This document shows, piece after piece, positions 14,601 through 21,018 of a DNA stretch of 21,018 bases; positions within the stretch are counted from its first letter, which is position 1, and each line of letters starts with the position of its first letter. The stretch comes from CAZTZL01 sp964617625 (GTDB lineage Bacteria > Zhuqueibacterota > QNDG01 > DSAB01), in contig CAZTZL010000050.1 of the NCBI GenBank assembly GCA_964617625.1, forward strand, positions 1 through 21,018, given 5' to 3'. Below the pieces are notes generated by a model. The model searched no databases. It worked only from the letters and a program-made list of their open reading frames with translations, and was not told the origin of the DNA. Position numbers and translations under genes: made by a program.

Positions 14601-17522
14601 ATGAAAAAGAAGATTCGATATGGTCTGTCATTGTGTCTGATTTTATGTTTACCGATCATTTTATCTGCTGACGGTGGAATTGGTCTTCCTTTTTTAAAAA
14701 TGGGGGTCGGTCCCCGGCAGGCGGGTATGGGAGGTGTTTTTACGGGTGTTGGCGATGACATATATACGTTGTACTGGAATCCAGGCGGTCTGGGACATAT
14801 AAGACAATGGCAGTGGTCTATGGCCTATAATAAATGGTTTGAAGATATCTATCAAGCCAGTATTACTTTTGCACAGCAGTATCGTGTTTTGGGGAGCCGA
14901 AAAACCGGCCTCGGGATATCATGCCGTTATCTCGGTATGCCTGATTGGGATGCAACCGGTGGAGGGAAAGAACCAGTTTCGGTTCATCATCTTGTTGCTG
15001 GGATCACACTGGCCCAGCGGCTTGACTGGCTCACTTCTTCATTGTCCTTTGGAATCACCGGAAAATATATAGATAGCCAGCTGGCATCGTATTCTGCACA
15101 TGCATTTGCTGCCGATATTGGAATGCTTTTCCGACCGAAGCGATTCGAACTGGGTTCCTGGGGTATCGGACTTTTTGATTATGGTATTTTCTCCTGCGGC
15201 GCATCGATACTGCATATCGGAACCGGAATGGAATTTGATAAAAAGTTGTCTTCACTTCCAAGAACATGGAGATCCGGTCTTTCCTTCAAGATGGGACGAT
15301 ACAATGGATGGAGCTGGTTGCTTGGTTTTGAGTGGAGCAAGGTTCAGGACAGTGAAAGTATTTTTGGGTACGGTACAGAAGTCTGGTGGCGCGATTTGCT
15401 GGGAGTACGCTTTGGATATGAAGATAACGGCATGAATTTGGGAGATTTCAGTTTTGGCATCGGATTTCGCTGGGGTGATGTGCTTAATTCTGTACTGGGA
15501 TTACCCACAAGATACGGCGACGCTTTTCAGATTGATCTTGCTGAAGTTGGTTATGGTGATGTACTCCAGCAGACCTATCGAGGAGCCGTTTCACATTATT
15601 CTGTTGCACCGGAGCCTTTCCTTTTGGAGGACCCTGTCGAACTTGATTCCGGGAAAGTGATCACTGCTTCCGCTATACTGAAATGGGAGGATACATTCGA
15701 TCCTGATCCTTTTGATGATGTCAATTATATTCTCGTTATAGATAAAGATAAAAGTAAAGTCGAAAAAAGCATTCATGCAATGGAACGGGACCTGAATGCA
15801 TTTTTAGGTTCGTCCTTATGTGAATCCCTTTTTCTTAGTACGCGTGTTCTTGGAACCCAGTATACAGTGACAGCGAAGGAAGGTGGTGTCTATTATTGGG
15901 CTGTTGCTGCGTATGATTTAGATAATCATGCCCGATTGGCGAAAAAGGGAAAGGAACGGATGGGAGAATTCGTGGTTGCGACACCGGATCTTCGTACAGA
16001 TGAAATTGTATTTACACCGACATACTGGATTACGACTACACCGGAACAGGGGATTCTAAAATTCCGTATTTTTAATGATGGAACAGGACCGGCCGAAAAA
16101 TTCCATTTCATTGTTCAGGACAGATTGGCTGAAGAATCGGCGACGGAATCTCTGCTTGTCGATACACTTCTTGAAACCTGGATTTCCGGCCTGAAAGTGA
16201 AAGAGGATACACTGATCCAAATTCCGTGGAGTACGTCGTTATCGGGTCTTCATTGTATTCAAACTGTTCTTGATCCTGAAAAATTAGTGTTTGAACTTAA
16301 TGAGGAAAATAACAAGCAATCGGAATTTTTTGAGACAGTCCCCAAGGGACAGTTGATCGTTCCTGATTCGGTTGAAGTAATTGCAACGGGGATGGATTCG
16401 ACCCAGATTCCTGTTGTCCCGAAAATATTCTTTCCGGCGTTTTCAAGTGAAATTGATTCGATGTATATCGTTGACGGGCCGATTTTCCCTTCCATTTTGC
16501 ACACTCTGGCGATTCGGCTTCGTGAAAATCCTGAAGTACAGTTGCATATTGCAGGATCGATCGACGCGCTGAGTCAAGAGAAGGACGTTGCTTTGGCGGA
16601 TGAAAGGGCGGACAAAGTAAAGGCGAAACTGGTTGAGTTGGGTGTTTCGGCAAATCGCATTATTATCGATAGGAATCATCCCGATAAAGTGCTGGGCAAA
16701 CGTCCGATGCCGAAGAATCCCCAGGATGCGGAATGGATCATGCAGGAAAATCGTGTCGTTGTTTTTTCTGTTTCACAGAAGATGGAAGAGGTTATTTTTA
16801 AACCCTATACGATTGTCGTCGATACAACTTTAAAAGAAAATGTTATTCCATTTCAACCCCGGATCCTTTCTCCCGCCGGAGTAAAAACTTATGAGGTCCA
16901 AATCCAACCCGGATCCATCAAGTTTACTGATCAACAAACCGATCTGAATGACAGCCTCTGTGTGGAGCATATCTGGGATGCGACGGATTCAAGCGGGGCG
17001 CTGGTCTATCGAAATCAATGGTACGGCTATGACTTGTCATTAATGGATACTCTGGATCGTTCTTTCAAAACGCATCCAGATTCCATCCGTTTATCCCAGA
17101 GAAAGATCATTCGAAGACAGGAGATTTTTGGGGCTGCGAAATTTGGTCAGGTGGAACCTGTCTATCAATTTTATTGGGATCGGCTCATGGACGTTGCACG
17201 CGAAATGCTCGAAAATCCAGGATTCCGATTGCGTTTTGAAGGGCATGCCTGTGCCGTCGGGCCGACCAATGTCAATGAACGATTGTCTTTTCAGAGGGCG
17301 CAGCGTTTTACTGCCGCATTTTTAGAAAAAATAAAAGCAGCCTATCCTGGACAATATGAGGTCATTAAAAGTCGCATTGACGCACCGGTGGGATATGGAG
17401 AGAGAGAACCTCTGAGTATGCGCTTGAAGGGCCGCGGCAGCATATTAATTGGTGACAACAATTCTCCTGTCGGGCGCTATTTAAATCGAAGAATTATGGT
17501 ACTGCTTTACAGATTGCAGTAG
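14601..17522 (+). CDS. PorV-like outer-membrane barrel fused to CARDB-like and two OmpA-type domains
   Basis: The start at 14601 (AAGGAG seven bases upstream) is preferred over a TTG six codons earlier. The product is 973 aa. Residues 1-23 are a signal peptide. About 25-330 resemble the PorV/PorQ (UPF0164) outer-membrane barrel: PFLKMGVGPRQAGMGG, then YWNPGGL, then repeated amphipathic strands. About 345-450 is a fibronectin-like stretch, and about 455-575 a CARDB-like domain (NDGTGPA, FELNEENN). OmpA-like domain 1 (about 605-735) keeps the Asp and Arg of the peptidoglycan-binding pattern (GSID ... DERA). OmpA-like domain 2 (about 855-973) has GHACAVG...NERLSFQRA, with Cys instead of the usual Asp. 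It presumably anchors an outer-membrane complex to peptidoglycan. PorV proteins act in type IX secretion; with the upstream secreted protein carrying a sorting-like C-terminus, a surface-display pair is likely (inference). Confidence 0.87.
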   Translation: MKKKIRYGLSLCLILCLPIILSADGGIGLPFLKMGVGPRQAGMGGVFTGVGDDIYTLYWNPGGLGHIRQWQWSMAYNKWFEDIYQASITFAQQYRVLGSRKTGLGISCRYLGMPDWDATGGGKEPVSVHHLVAGITLAQRLDWLTSSLSFGITGKYIDSQLASYSAHAFAADIGMLFRPKRFELGSWGIGLFDYGIFSCGASILHIGTGMEFDKKLSSLPRTWRSGLSFKMGRYNGWSWLLGFEWSKVQDSESIFGYGTEVWWRDLLGVRFGYEDNGMNLGDFSFGIGFRWGDVLNSVLGLPTRYGDAFQIDLAEVGYGDVLQQTYRGAVSHYSVAPEPFLLEDPVELDSGKVITASAILKWEDTFDPDPFDDVNYILVIDKDKSKVEKSIHAMERDLNAFLGSSLCESLFLSTRVLGTQYTVTAKEGGVYYWAVAAYDLDNHARLAKKGKERMGEFVVATPDLRTDEIVFTPTYWITTTPEQGILKFRIFNDGTGPAEKFHFIVQDRLAEESATESLLVDTLLETWISGLKVKEDTLIQIPWSTSLSGLHCIQTVLDPEKLVFELNEENNKQSEFFETVPKGQLIVPDSVEVIATGMDSTQIPVVPKIFFPAFSSEIDSMYIVDGPIFPSILHTLAIRLRENPEVQLHIAGSIDALSQEKDVALADERADKVKAKLVELGVSANRIIIDRNHPDKVLGKRPMPKNPQDAEWIMQENRVVVFSVSQKMEEVIFKPYTIVVDTTLKENVIPFQPRILSPAGVKTYEVQIQPGSIKFTDQQTDLNDSLCVEHIWDATDSSGALVYRNQWYGYDLSLMDTLDRSFKTHPDSIRLSQRKIIRRQEIFGAAKFGQVEPVYQFYWDRLMDVAREMLENPGFRLRFEGHACAVGPTNVNERLSFQRAQRFTAAFLEKIKAAYPGQYEVIKSRIDAPVGYGEREPLSMRLKGRGSILIGDNNSPVGRYLNRRIMVLLYRLQ

Positions 17523-17554
17523 CCGATCAAATTCGTTTTCGTTATCATATGTTA

Positions 17555-17570
17555 TGGCACGTTTTGTGCA
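17555..17570 (+). promoter_or_regulatory. Sigma-54 promoter, near consensus
   Basis: TGGCAC, GTTTT, GTGCA: GG at 17556-17557 and GC at 17568-17569 separated by exactly ten bases, and the full -24 hexamer matches. It lies 86 bases before the start at 17642, in the 119-bp gap after the PorV-OmpA gene. It is one of the two best sigma-54 sites in the window. Confidence 0.85.
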
Positions 17571-17641
17571 AAATAAACCAGGAATGGTATAACTAGAGAG
17601 AAACATCCATCTGCGACAACATCTGGTTTAATCAAAGGAAA

Positions 17642-18196
17642 ATGGAACATATGAAAAAAATTGCCATACTTGTTTTATTGCTTGCGTTGATACCTCAACT
17701 GGTCAGAAGCGATGTGATTGTTACCAAACAAAATCAGAAATACAATGGAAAGGTAATAAAAATTACCGAGAAGGGATTTGTTGTTCGATTGACCAGCGGG
17801 GATGCGATTGTTATCCCCAAGAACAAGATATCAAAGATCTATCGCGGTGACGAATTGCTCGATCTCGAAATGGGAATGCGATATCGGATAACCGTCAATC
17901 GTCCGTTTTTGCCGTTTGCCATTCTTGGAGCGGCTTCGGGAGGATATGCAATTAAGAGATATCGGGATTATACGAAAGCCCATAAAGATGCTGAGAAAGA
18001 GCTTGTCGATGAAGGATTGTCAGATACATCCAACACAAAGGATGAAAAGAAAATATTAGCTGAAAGCATATTGTGGGGGATATTAAGTGTCGGTTCGTTT
18101 TATGTGGCGTTGAAACCGATTGAAGTAAAAGTGCCCATCGGCCGATTGAATTTGAGTATTGCTCCGAATAAAATTCAGTTTGCACTTCATTTTTAA
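17642..18196 (+). CDS. Small exported or membrane protein of unknown function
   Basis: 184 aa from the ATG at 17642; a second in-frame ATG at 17651 (175 aa) is equally possible, since AAGGA is 2 bases from the first and 11 from the second. Seen: a signal peptide or N-terminal membrane segment (KKIAILVLLLALIPQLV), then a short beta-rich module (QKYNGKVIKITEKGFVVRL, then GDAIVIPKNKISKIYRG, about residues 32-69) of the SH3-like kind often found as 'x-G-x-V-x-I-P-K' in exported proteins. Two further hydrophobic stretches (about 93-105 and 142-155) flank a charged segment. I do not recognise a family. It sits behind a near-consensus sigma-54 promoter and next to envelope and stress genes, so a role in envelope stress or assembly is plausible but unproven. 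Confidence 0.8.
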   Translation: MEHMKKIAILVLLLALIPQLVRSDVIVTKQNQKYNGKVIKITEKGFVVRLTSGDAIVIPKNKISKIYRGDELLDLEMGMRYRITVNRPFLPFAILGAASGGYAIKRYRDYTKAHKDAEKELVDEGLSDTSNTKDEKKILAESILWGILSVGSFYVALKPIEVKVPIGRLNLSIAPNKIQFALHF

Positions 18197-18212
18197 ACCA
18201 GCTTCCGGTTTA
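18194..18212 (+). terminator. Weak hairpin overlapping the stop codon
   Basis: TAAACC, seven bases, GGTTTA: a 6-bp stem that begins in the stop codon of the 184-aa gene. A TTTT run follows 11 bases later. It is a weak candidate for a terminator. Confidence 0.3.
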
Positions 18213-18251
18213 CATTCCTGTTTTAATCGAAGGAACCTTTCCTCAGTTCTT

Positions 18252-18270
18252 ATCGTAAGAACATTACGAT
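18252..18270. promoter_or_regulatory. Operator-like inverted repeat upstream of htrA
   Basis: ATCGTAA, GAACA, TTACGAT: a perfect 7-bp inverted repeat with a five-base centre, about 50 bp before the start of the Deg/HtrA gene. The symmetry and position fit a binding site for a dimeric regulator. It is not followed by a T-run. No known operator is recognised. Confidence 0.45.
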
Positions 18271-18320
18271 TGAGCATTAGGGATAGAACAAATTGATTTA
18301 TTTTTGAAGGAGGAATTAAT

Positions 18321-19853
18321 ATGCGTTCATCTAAATCGAAACTAATGGCCGTAGCCGGATTTATTCTCATCGGTGTGGCTATCGGAATGATCTTCGCTTC
18401 CAATTTTAATTGGACGCCTAGCTCATTTGCATCCAAGAAATCGGAGTCCGTTGTTCTTGGAAATCAGGAGGCTGTTTCGAATGCGCTTTTGGATCTGCAG
18501 AGTACATCAAAGGCATTCACTGCGGTCTCCAAGGAAATACTGCCGACCGTTGTCAGTATTGCAACTTCAAAAATCATCAAGCGTTCGCCTGAAGAGAATG
18601 ATTTCTGGGGGCCCATTTTCAAAGACTTTTTCGGACGAAATTTTCAGCAACAGGCACCGGAATCACAGCGATTGCAGGGATTGGGATCGGGTGTTATTGT
18701 CAATAAAGATGGATATATTCTGACCAATCATCATGTCATCCAGGATGCTGATGATATTAAAGTAACCCTTTATGATAAAAGAGAATTTGAGGCAAAACTG
18801 ATTGGTACAGATCCATTGACAGAAGTGGCCGTAATAAAGATCAAAGGAGAAAATCTTCCTGTTGCCAGACTGGGCGATTCGGATGAAATGGAAGTCGGAG
18901 AATGGGTTTTGGCAGTAGGCAATCCTCTCTATTTAACTTCCACGGTCACGGCAGGTATTGTCAGCGCAAAGGGGCGTGCAATCGGGATTATTCAGGATGA
19001 AGATGCCGGACAGACAGGTGGATCCTATGCCATAGAAAATTTTATTCAGACCGATGCTGCCATCAATCCGGGGAACAGCGGGGGCGCTCTGGTCAATTTA
19101 AAAGCAGAGGTCATCGGGATCAATACAGCAATTGCTACAAGGACCGGTGGTTATCAGGGATATGGTTTTGCCATTCCGATCAATCTGGCAAAAAAGGTAA
19201 TGGGCGACCTGATTGATAAGGGTTATGTCACAAGGGCTTGGCTGGGTATTGCCATGAGACCTGTAAATGAAAGGGTAGTCGAACGATACAATATGGATCG
19301 GCCGAAAGGAGTCATTGTTGAACAGGTCATGGATGACAGTCCGGCGAAAAAAGCGGGTTTAAAACCTCTTGATATTATCATAAAGATTGATGATGAAGAC
19401 GTTTTTCAGAGCAATGAAGTACAGAATACCATTGCTCTTAAAAATCCGGGCGATACAGTCAAGCTGACCATACTGAGAGATGGCAAGGAAAAAGAGGTAA
19501 GGGTCAAACTTGGGCAAAAAGACACCGGAAAAGAGAATTCGGAATCTAAGGAAGAAGATGAAGTCGCAAGCCTTGGGTTATCAATTCAAAATTTGACGGA
19601 TGAAATTCGTTCACACTACAATGCGTATAAAAATGCTGAAGGTGTGATCGTTACTCAGGTTGAATCTTACAGTGCAGCTGCAGAAGCGGGTATTCAGCGA
19701 GGAGACCTTATTGAAAAGATTGAGGATGAATCAGTCACTTCGGTTGCCTCCTATCGCAAAACGTTACGCAAATACAAGAAAGGTGAAGTGGTTATATTTT
19801 CTCTAAAACGGGGTGATGTAGATATTCACGCTTTTGTCAAACTTCCCGAATAA
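18321..19853 (+). CDS. HtrA/Deg-type periplasmic serine protease with two PDZ domains
   Basis: Envelope quality-control protease. The start is supported by GGAGGA eight bases upstream. Seen: an N-terminal hydrophobic segment (residues about 9-27, signal anchor or signal peptide); a trypsin-like domain (about 100-300) with TNHHVI (catalytic His138), GNSGGAL (nucleophile Ser253) and GYGFAIPI; PDZ1 (about 306-397); PDZ2 (about 416-510). Odd: the third triad position, normally Asp in a T/S-D-L/V-A pattern, is Glu168 (LTEVAVIKI). It lies exactly 30 residues after the catalytic His, the same distance as in E. coli DegP (105 and 135), so the alignment is firm. The Ser loop region is also about 10 residues longer than in DegP (IIQDEDAGQTGG). 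Activity may be lowered, or Glu may replace Asp. A strong terminator follows the gene, so it is probably transcribed alone. Confidence 0.95.
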   Translation: MRSSKSKLMAVAGFILIGVAIGMIFASNFNWTPSSFASKKSESVVLGNQEAVSNALLDLQSTSKAFTAVSKEILPTVVSIATSKIIKRSPEENDFWGPIFKDFFGRNFQQQAPESQRLQGLGSGVIVNKDGYILTNHHVIQDADDIKVTLYDKREFEAKLIGTDPLTEVAVIKIKGENLPVARLGDSDEMEVGEWVLAVGNPLYLTSTVTAGIVSAKGRAIGIIQDEDAGQTGGSYAIENFIQTDAAINPGNSGGALVNLKAEVIGINTAIATRTGGYQGYGFAIPINLAKKVMGDLIDKGYVTRAWLGIAMRPVNERVVERYNMDRPKGVIVEQVMDDSPAKKAGLKPLDIIIKIDDEDVFQSNEVQNTIALKNPGDTVKLTILRDGKEKEVRVKLGQKDTGKENSESKEEDEVASLGLSIQNLTDEIRSHYNAYKNAEGVIVTQVESYSAAAEAGIQRGDLIEKIEDESVTSVASYRKTLRKYKKGEVVIFSLKRGDVDIHAFVKLPE

Positions 19854-19884
19854 TCTTCCATATACATCATTTTGAAACATGTTG

Positions 19885-19912
19885 AAGGCAGGTTGCAAAA
19901 CCTGCCTTTTTT
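19885..19912 (+). terminator. Strong intrinsic terminator after the htrA gene
   Basis: AAGGCAGGTT, loop GCAA (a GNRA tetraloop), AACCTGCCTT, then four more T. A perfect 10-bp stem with a T-run, 31 bases after the stop codon. Confidence 0.95.
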
Positions 19913-19914
19913 AT

Positions 19915-19925
19915 GCCATCATGGC
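19915..19925. repeat. Short palindrome GCCAT-C-ATGGC
   Basis: A perfect 5-bp inverted repeat with a one-base centre just after the htrA terminator. It lies 123-133 bp upstream of the Hsp20 sigma-54 promoter, where activator sites often sit, but this short a palindrome may be chance. Confidence 0.2.
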
Positions 19926-20047
19926 CTTGATTTATTGTTAGTATGTCACATGGGCATTGTTACTGTCAATGAGGCTTGTCCCTTTTGTTTTCTTTATAAA
20001 TGCCATTAGTTATTAAATAATATGCCTTTATGACAAATAATTCATCC

Positions 20048-20063
20048 TGGCATGGCACTTGCA
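20048..20063 (+). promoter_or_regulatory. Consensus sigma-54 promoter of the Hsp20 gene
   Basis: TGGCAT, GGCAC, TTGCA: GG (20049-20050) and GC (20061-20062) exactly ten bases apart, with TTGCA at -12. It lies 70 bases before the Hsp20 start, in the correct orientation. It is the best sigma-54 site in the window. Confidence 0.88.
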
Positions 20064-20132
20064 TAATACAAAAACGAATTCATTAACATCCATGTTTAAA
20101 CCCTGAATTAATTTTGAAAGGAGGGATAAACG

Positions 20133-20579
20133 ATGACACTGATACGCTGGACACCAATAGGAAATATGACCAATTTCCAGGATGAAATGAATCGTTTATT
20201 CAATGAGTTCTTCACCGCAGCACCGGGTCGGAGTGAAGCCGGAGTATTCCCATGGAATCCTGTGGTCGATATTGCTGAAACGAAAGACGATATTATTGTC
20301 AAGGCCGAGGTCCCCGGTATGAAAAAGAACGATATTAAGGTCATAATCCAGGACAATGTCTTGACGCTCAAAGGTGAAAAGCAGGAAGAAAAACAGGAAA
20401 AAGATAAACGGTATCATAGGGTGGAACGGTCATACGGTTTATTCGAGCGGTCATTCAGTTTGCCGGTATCTGTTCAGGTCGATAAGGTAAAGGCCGATTA
20501 CAAAGAAGGGGTGTTAACGATCAGCCTGCCCAAGGCCGAGGAGGCAAAACCGAAAGAAGTTTCAGTCAATGTAAGTTGA
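20133..20579 (+). CDS. Small heat-shock protein, Hsp20/alpha-crystallin family
   Basis: ATP-independent holding chaperone that keeps unfolding proteins soluble in the cytoplasm. 148 aa, a typical length. The start follows GGAGGG by about eight bases. Seen: an N-terminal arm with aromatic residues (NMTNFQDEMNRLFNEFF), the alpha-crystallin domain (about 42-135) with EVPGMKKNDIKV, LTLKGEKQEE and YHRVERSYGLFERSFSLP, the conserved A-x-x-x-x-G-V-L motif (DYKEGVLTISLPK), and a C-terminal V-x-V motif (VSVNV, 143-147) that mediates oligomer formation. A consensus sigma-54 promoter lies upstream. The next gene, grpE, begins 120 bp downstream, so the two may be co-transcribed. No CIRCE element is visible. 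Confidence 0.95.
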   Translation: MTLIRWTPIGNMTNFQDEMNRLFNEFFTAAPGRSEAGVFPWNPVVDIAETKDDIIVKAEVPGMKKNDIKVIIQDNVLTLKGEKQEEKQEKDKRYHRVERSYGLFERSFSLPVSVQVDKVKADYKEGVLTISLPKAEEAKPKEVSVNVS

Positions 20580-20699
20580 TTGTCAATGTAAAAATGGGTC
20601 TGGTGTCTGAGAATGCAAATGGCTCATGCCGTATGACATCGGGCTCATTTTGTTTACGAATCAGGGGAATGCCATTTTATGTAAGGAGTATTGATATTG

Positions 20700-21018
20700 A
20701 TGGTTGAATCAGATGATTTAAAACTGGATAAGAAAACAGGTCAAGACGGTCAGGAAGTGGTTATTCCGATATCAGATTCTGAAATTTCGAATATTGAAAA
20801 AAAATCAGAAAAAGCATCTGAAATCGAGGAGAAAAAACATTCAGTGGATACAAACTGTCTTGAACAGTTGCAGCGATTACAGGCGGAGTTCAGCAATTAT
20901 AAAAAGAGAAACGAAAAGGAAAGAGATCAGCTTTATTTACTGGCGAAAGGAGATATGATTTTAAAAATATTGCCTGTGCTGGATGATTTTGAACGTATGA
21001 TCGCCCATCATGAAAATC
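20700..21018 (+). CDS. grpE: GrpE nucleotide-exchange factor (5' part; cut by window end)
   Basis: Nucleotide-exchange factor of the DnaK chaperone. Only the first 106 codons are in the window. The start is ATG 20700 (an in-frame TTG one codon earlier is nearer the AAGGAG site and is an alternative). Seen: an acidic, disordered N-terminus (about 1-55), then the conserved start of the long helix, QRLQAEFSNYKKRNEKERDQL, followed by KGDMILKILPVLDDFERMI, which is typical of GrpE (LLPVLDNLERAL region). The context after hsp20 supports a heat-shock unit, with dnaK or dnaJ likely to follow beyond the window (inference). Confidence 0.92.
   Translation, partial: MVESDDLKLDKKTGQDGQEVVIPISDSEISNIEKKSEKASEIEEKKHSVDTNCLEQLQRLQAEFSNYKKRNEKERDQLYLLAKGDMILKILPVLDDFERMIAHHEN

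Noticed and set aside
20605..20623. TGGTGT...ATGCA before grpE as a sigma-54 promoter
   Set aside because: The spacing is one base too long and the -24 element is imperfect.
20580..20699. Heat-shock CIRCE operator or terminator between hsp20 and grpE
   Set aside because: No TTAGCACTC-type inverted repeat and no stem with a T-run; the repeated GGCTCAT is a direct repeat only.

Overview
The window looks like a chromosomal segment of a Gram-negative bacterium, fairly AT-rich, most probably of the Fibrobacterota-Chlorobiota-Bacteroidota (FCB) superphylum or a neighbouring candidate phylum such as KSB1/Calditrichota. The reasons are a PorV-like outer-membrane protein fused to OmpA-type domains, a large exported VWA/DUF11 protein ending in a FlgD/type-A-sorting-like immunoglobulin domain, a periplasmic HtrA protease and abundant sigma-54 signals. 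The phylum is an inference; no rRNA or marker gene is present. There are no tRNAs, IS elements or CRISPR arrays that I can see.

Layout. 76-1482 encodes a sigma-54 activator with a degenerate receiver domain. 1483-1818 is a regulatory gap with a strong dyad and a sigma-54-like promoter in front of a 93-aa protein of unknown function. 2245-2424 is a 59-aa highly charged peptide. 2462-8960 is the most interesting block: six same-strand genes, several overlapping or nearly abutting, encoding two D-Ala-D-Ala-ligase-like ATP-grasp enzymes, a GNAT acetyltransferase, a lysine 2,3-aminomutase-type radical SAM enzyme, a GNAT-acetylpolyamine-deacetylase fusion and a third, RimK-like ATP-grasp enzyme. 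A bidirectional terminator separates this block from a convergent small exported protein (minus strand, about 9103-9543).

9619-10146 is a long AT-rich gap. It holds a near-perfect sigma-70 promoter followed by a leader with two interleaved long inverted repeats (pseudoknot topology), upstream of a 1479-aa secreted protein made of duplicated VWA units and DUF11-like repeats. This gene is closely followed by the PorV-OmpA-OmpA fusion gene. Then come a small exported protein behind a near-consensus sigma-54 promoter, an HtrA/Deg protease with Glu at the catalytic Asp position, an Hsp20 chaperone behind a consensus sigma-54 promoter, and the start of grpE, which is cut by the window end.

How it may work together. 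The ATP-grasp/GNAT/KamA/deacetylase block has the parts to turn lysine into beta-lysine, acylate and deacylate an amino group, and join amino acids through amide bonds. It therefore looks like a pathway for a beta-amino-acid-containing small peptide or compatible solute, of a composition I do not recognise as a described pathway. The right-hand part is an envelope and proteostasis region. Three sigma-54 promoter candidates and a sigma-54 activator in one window suggest that part of it answers to RpoN-dependent control.
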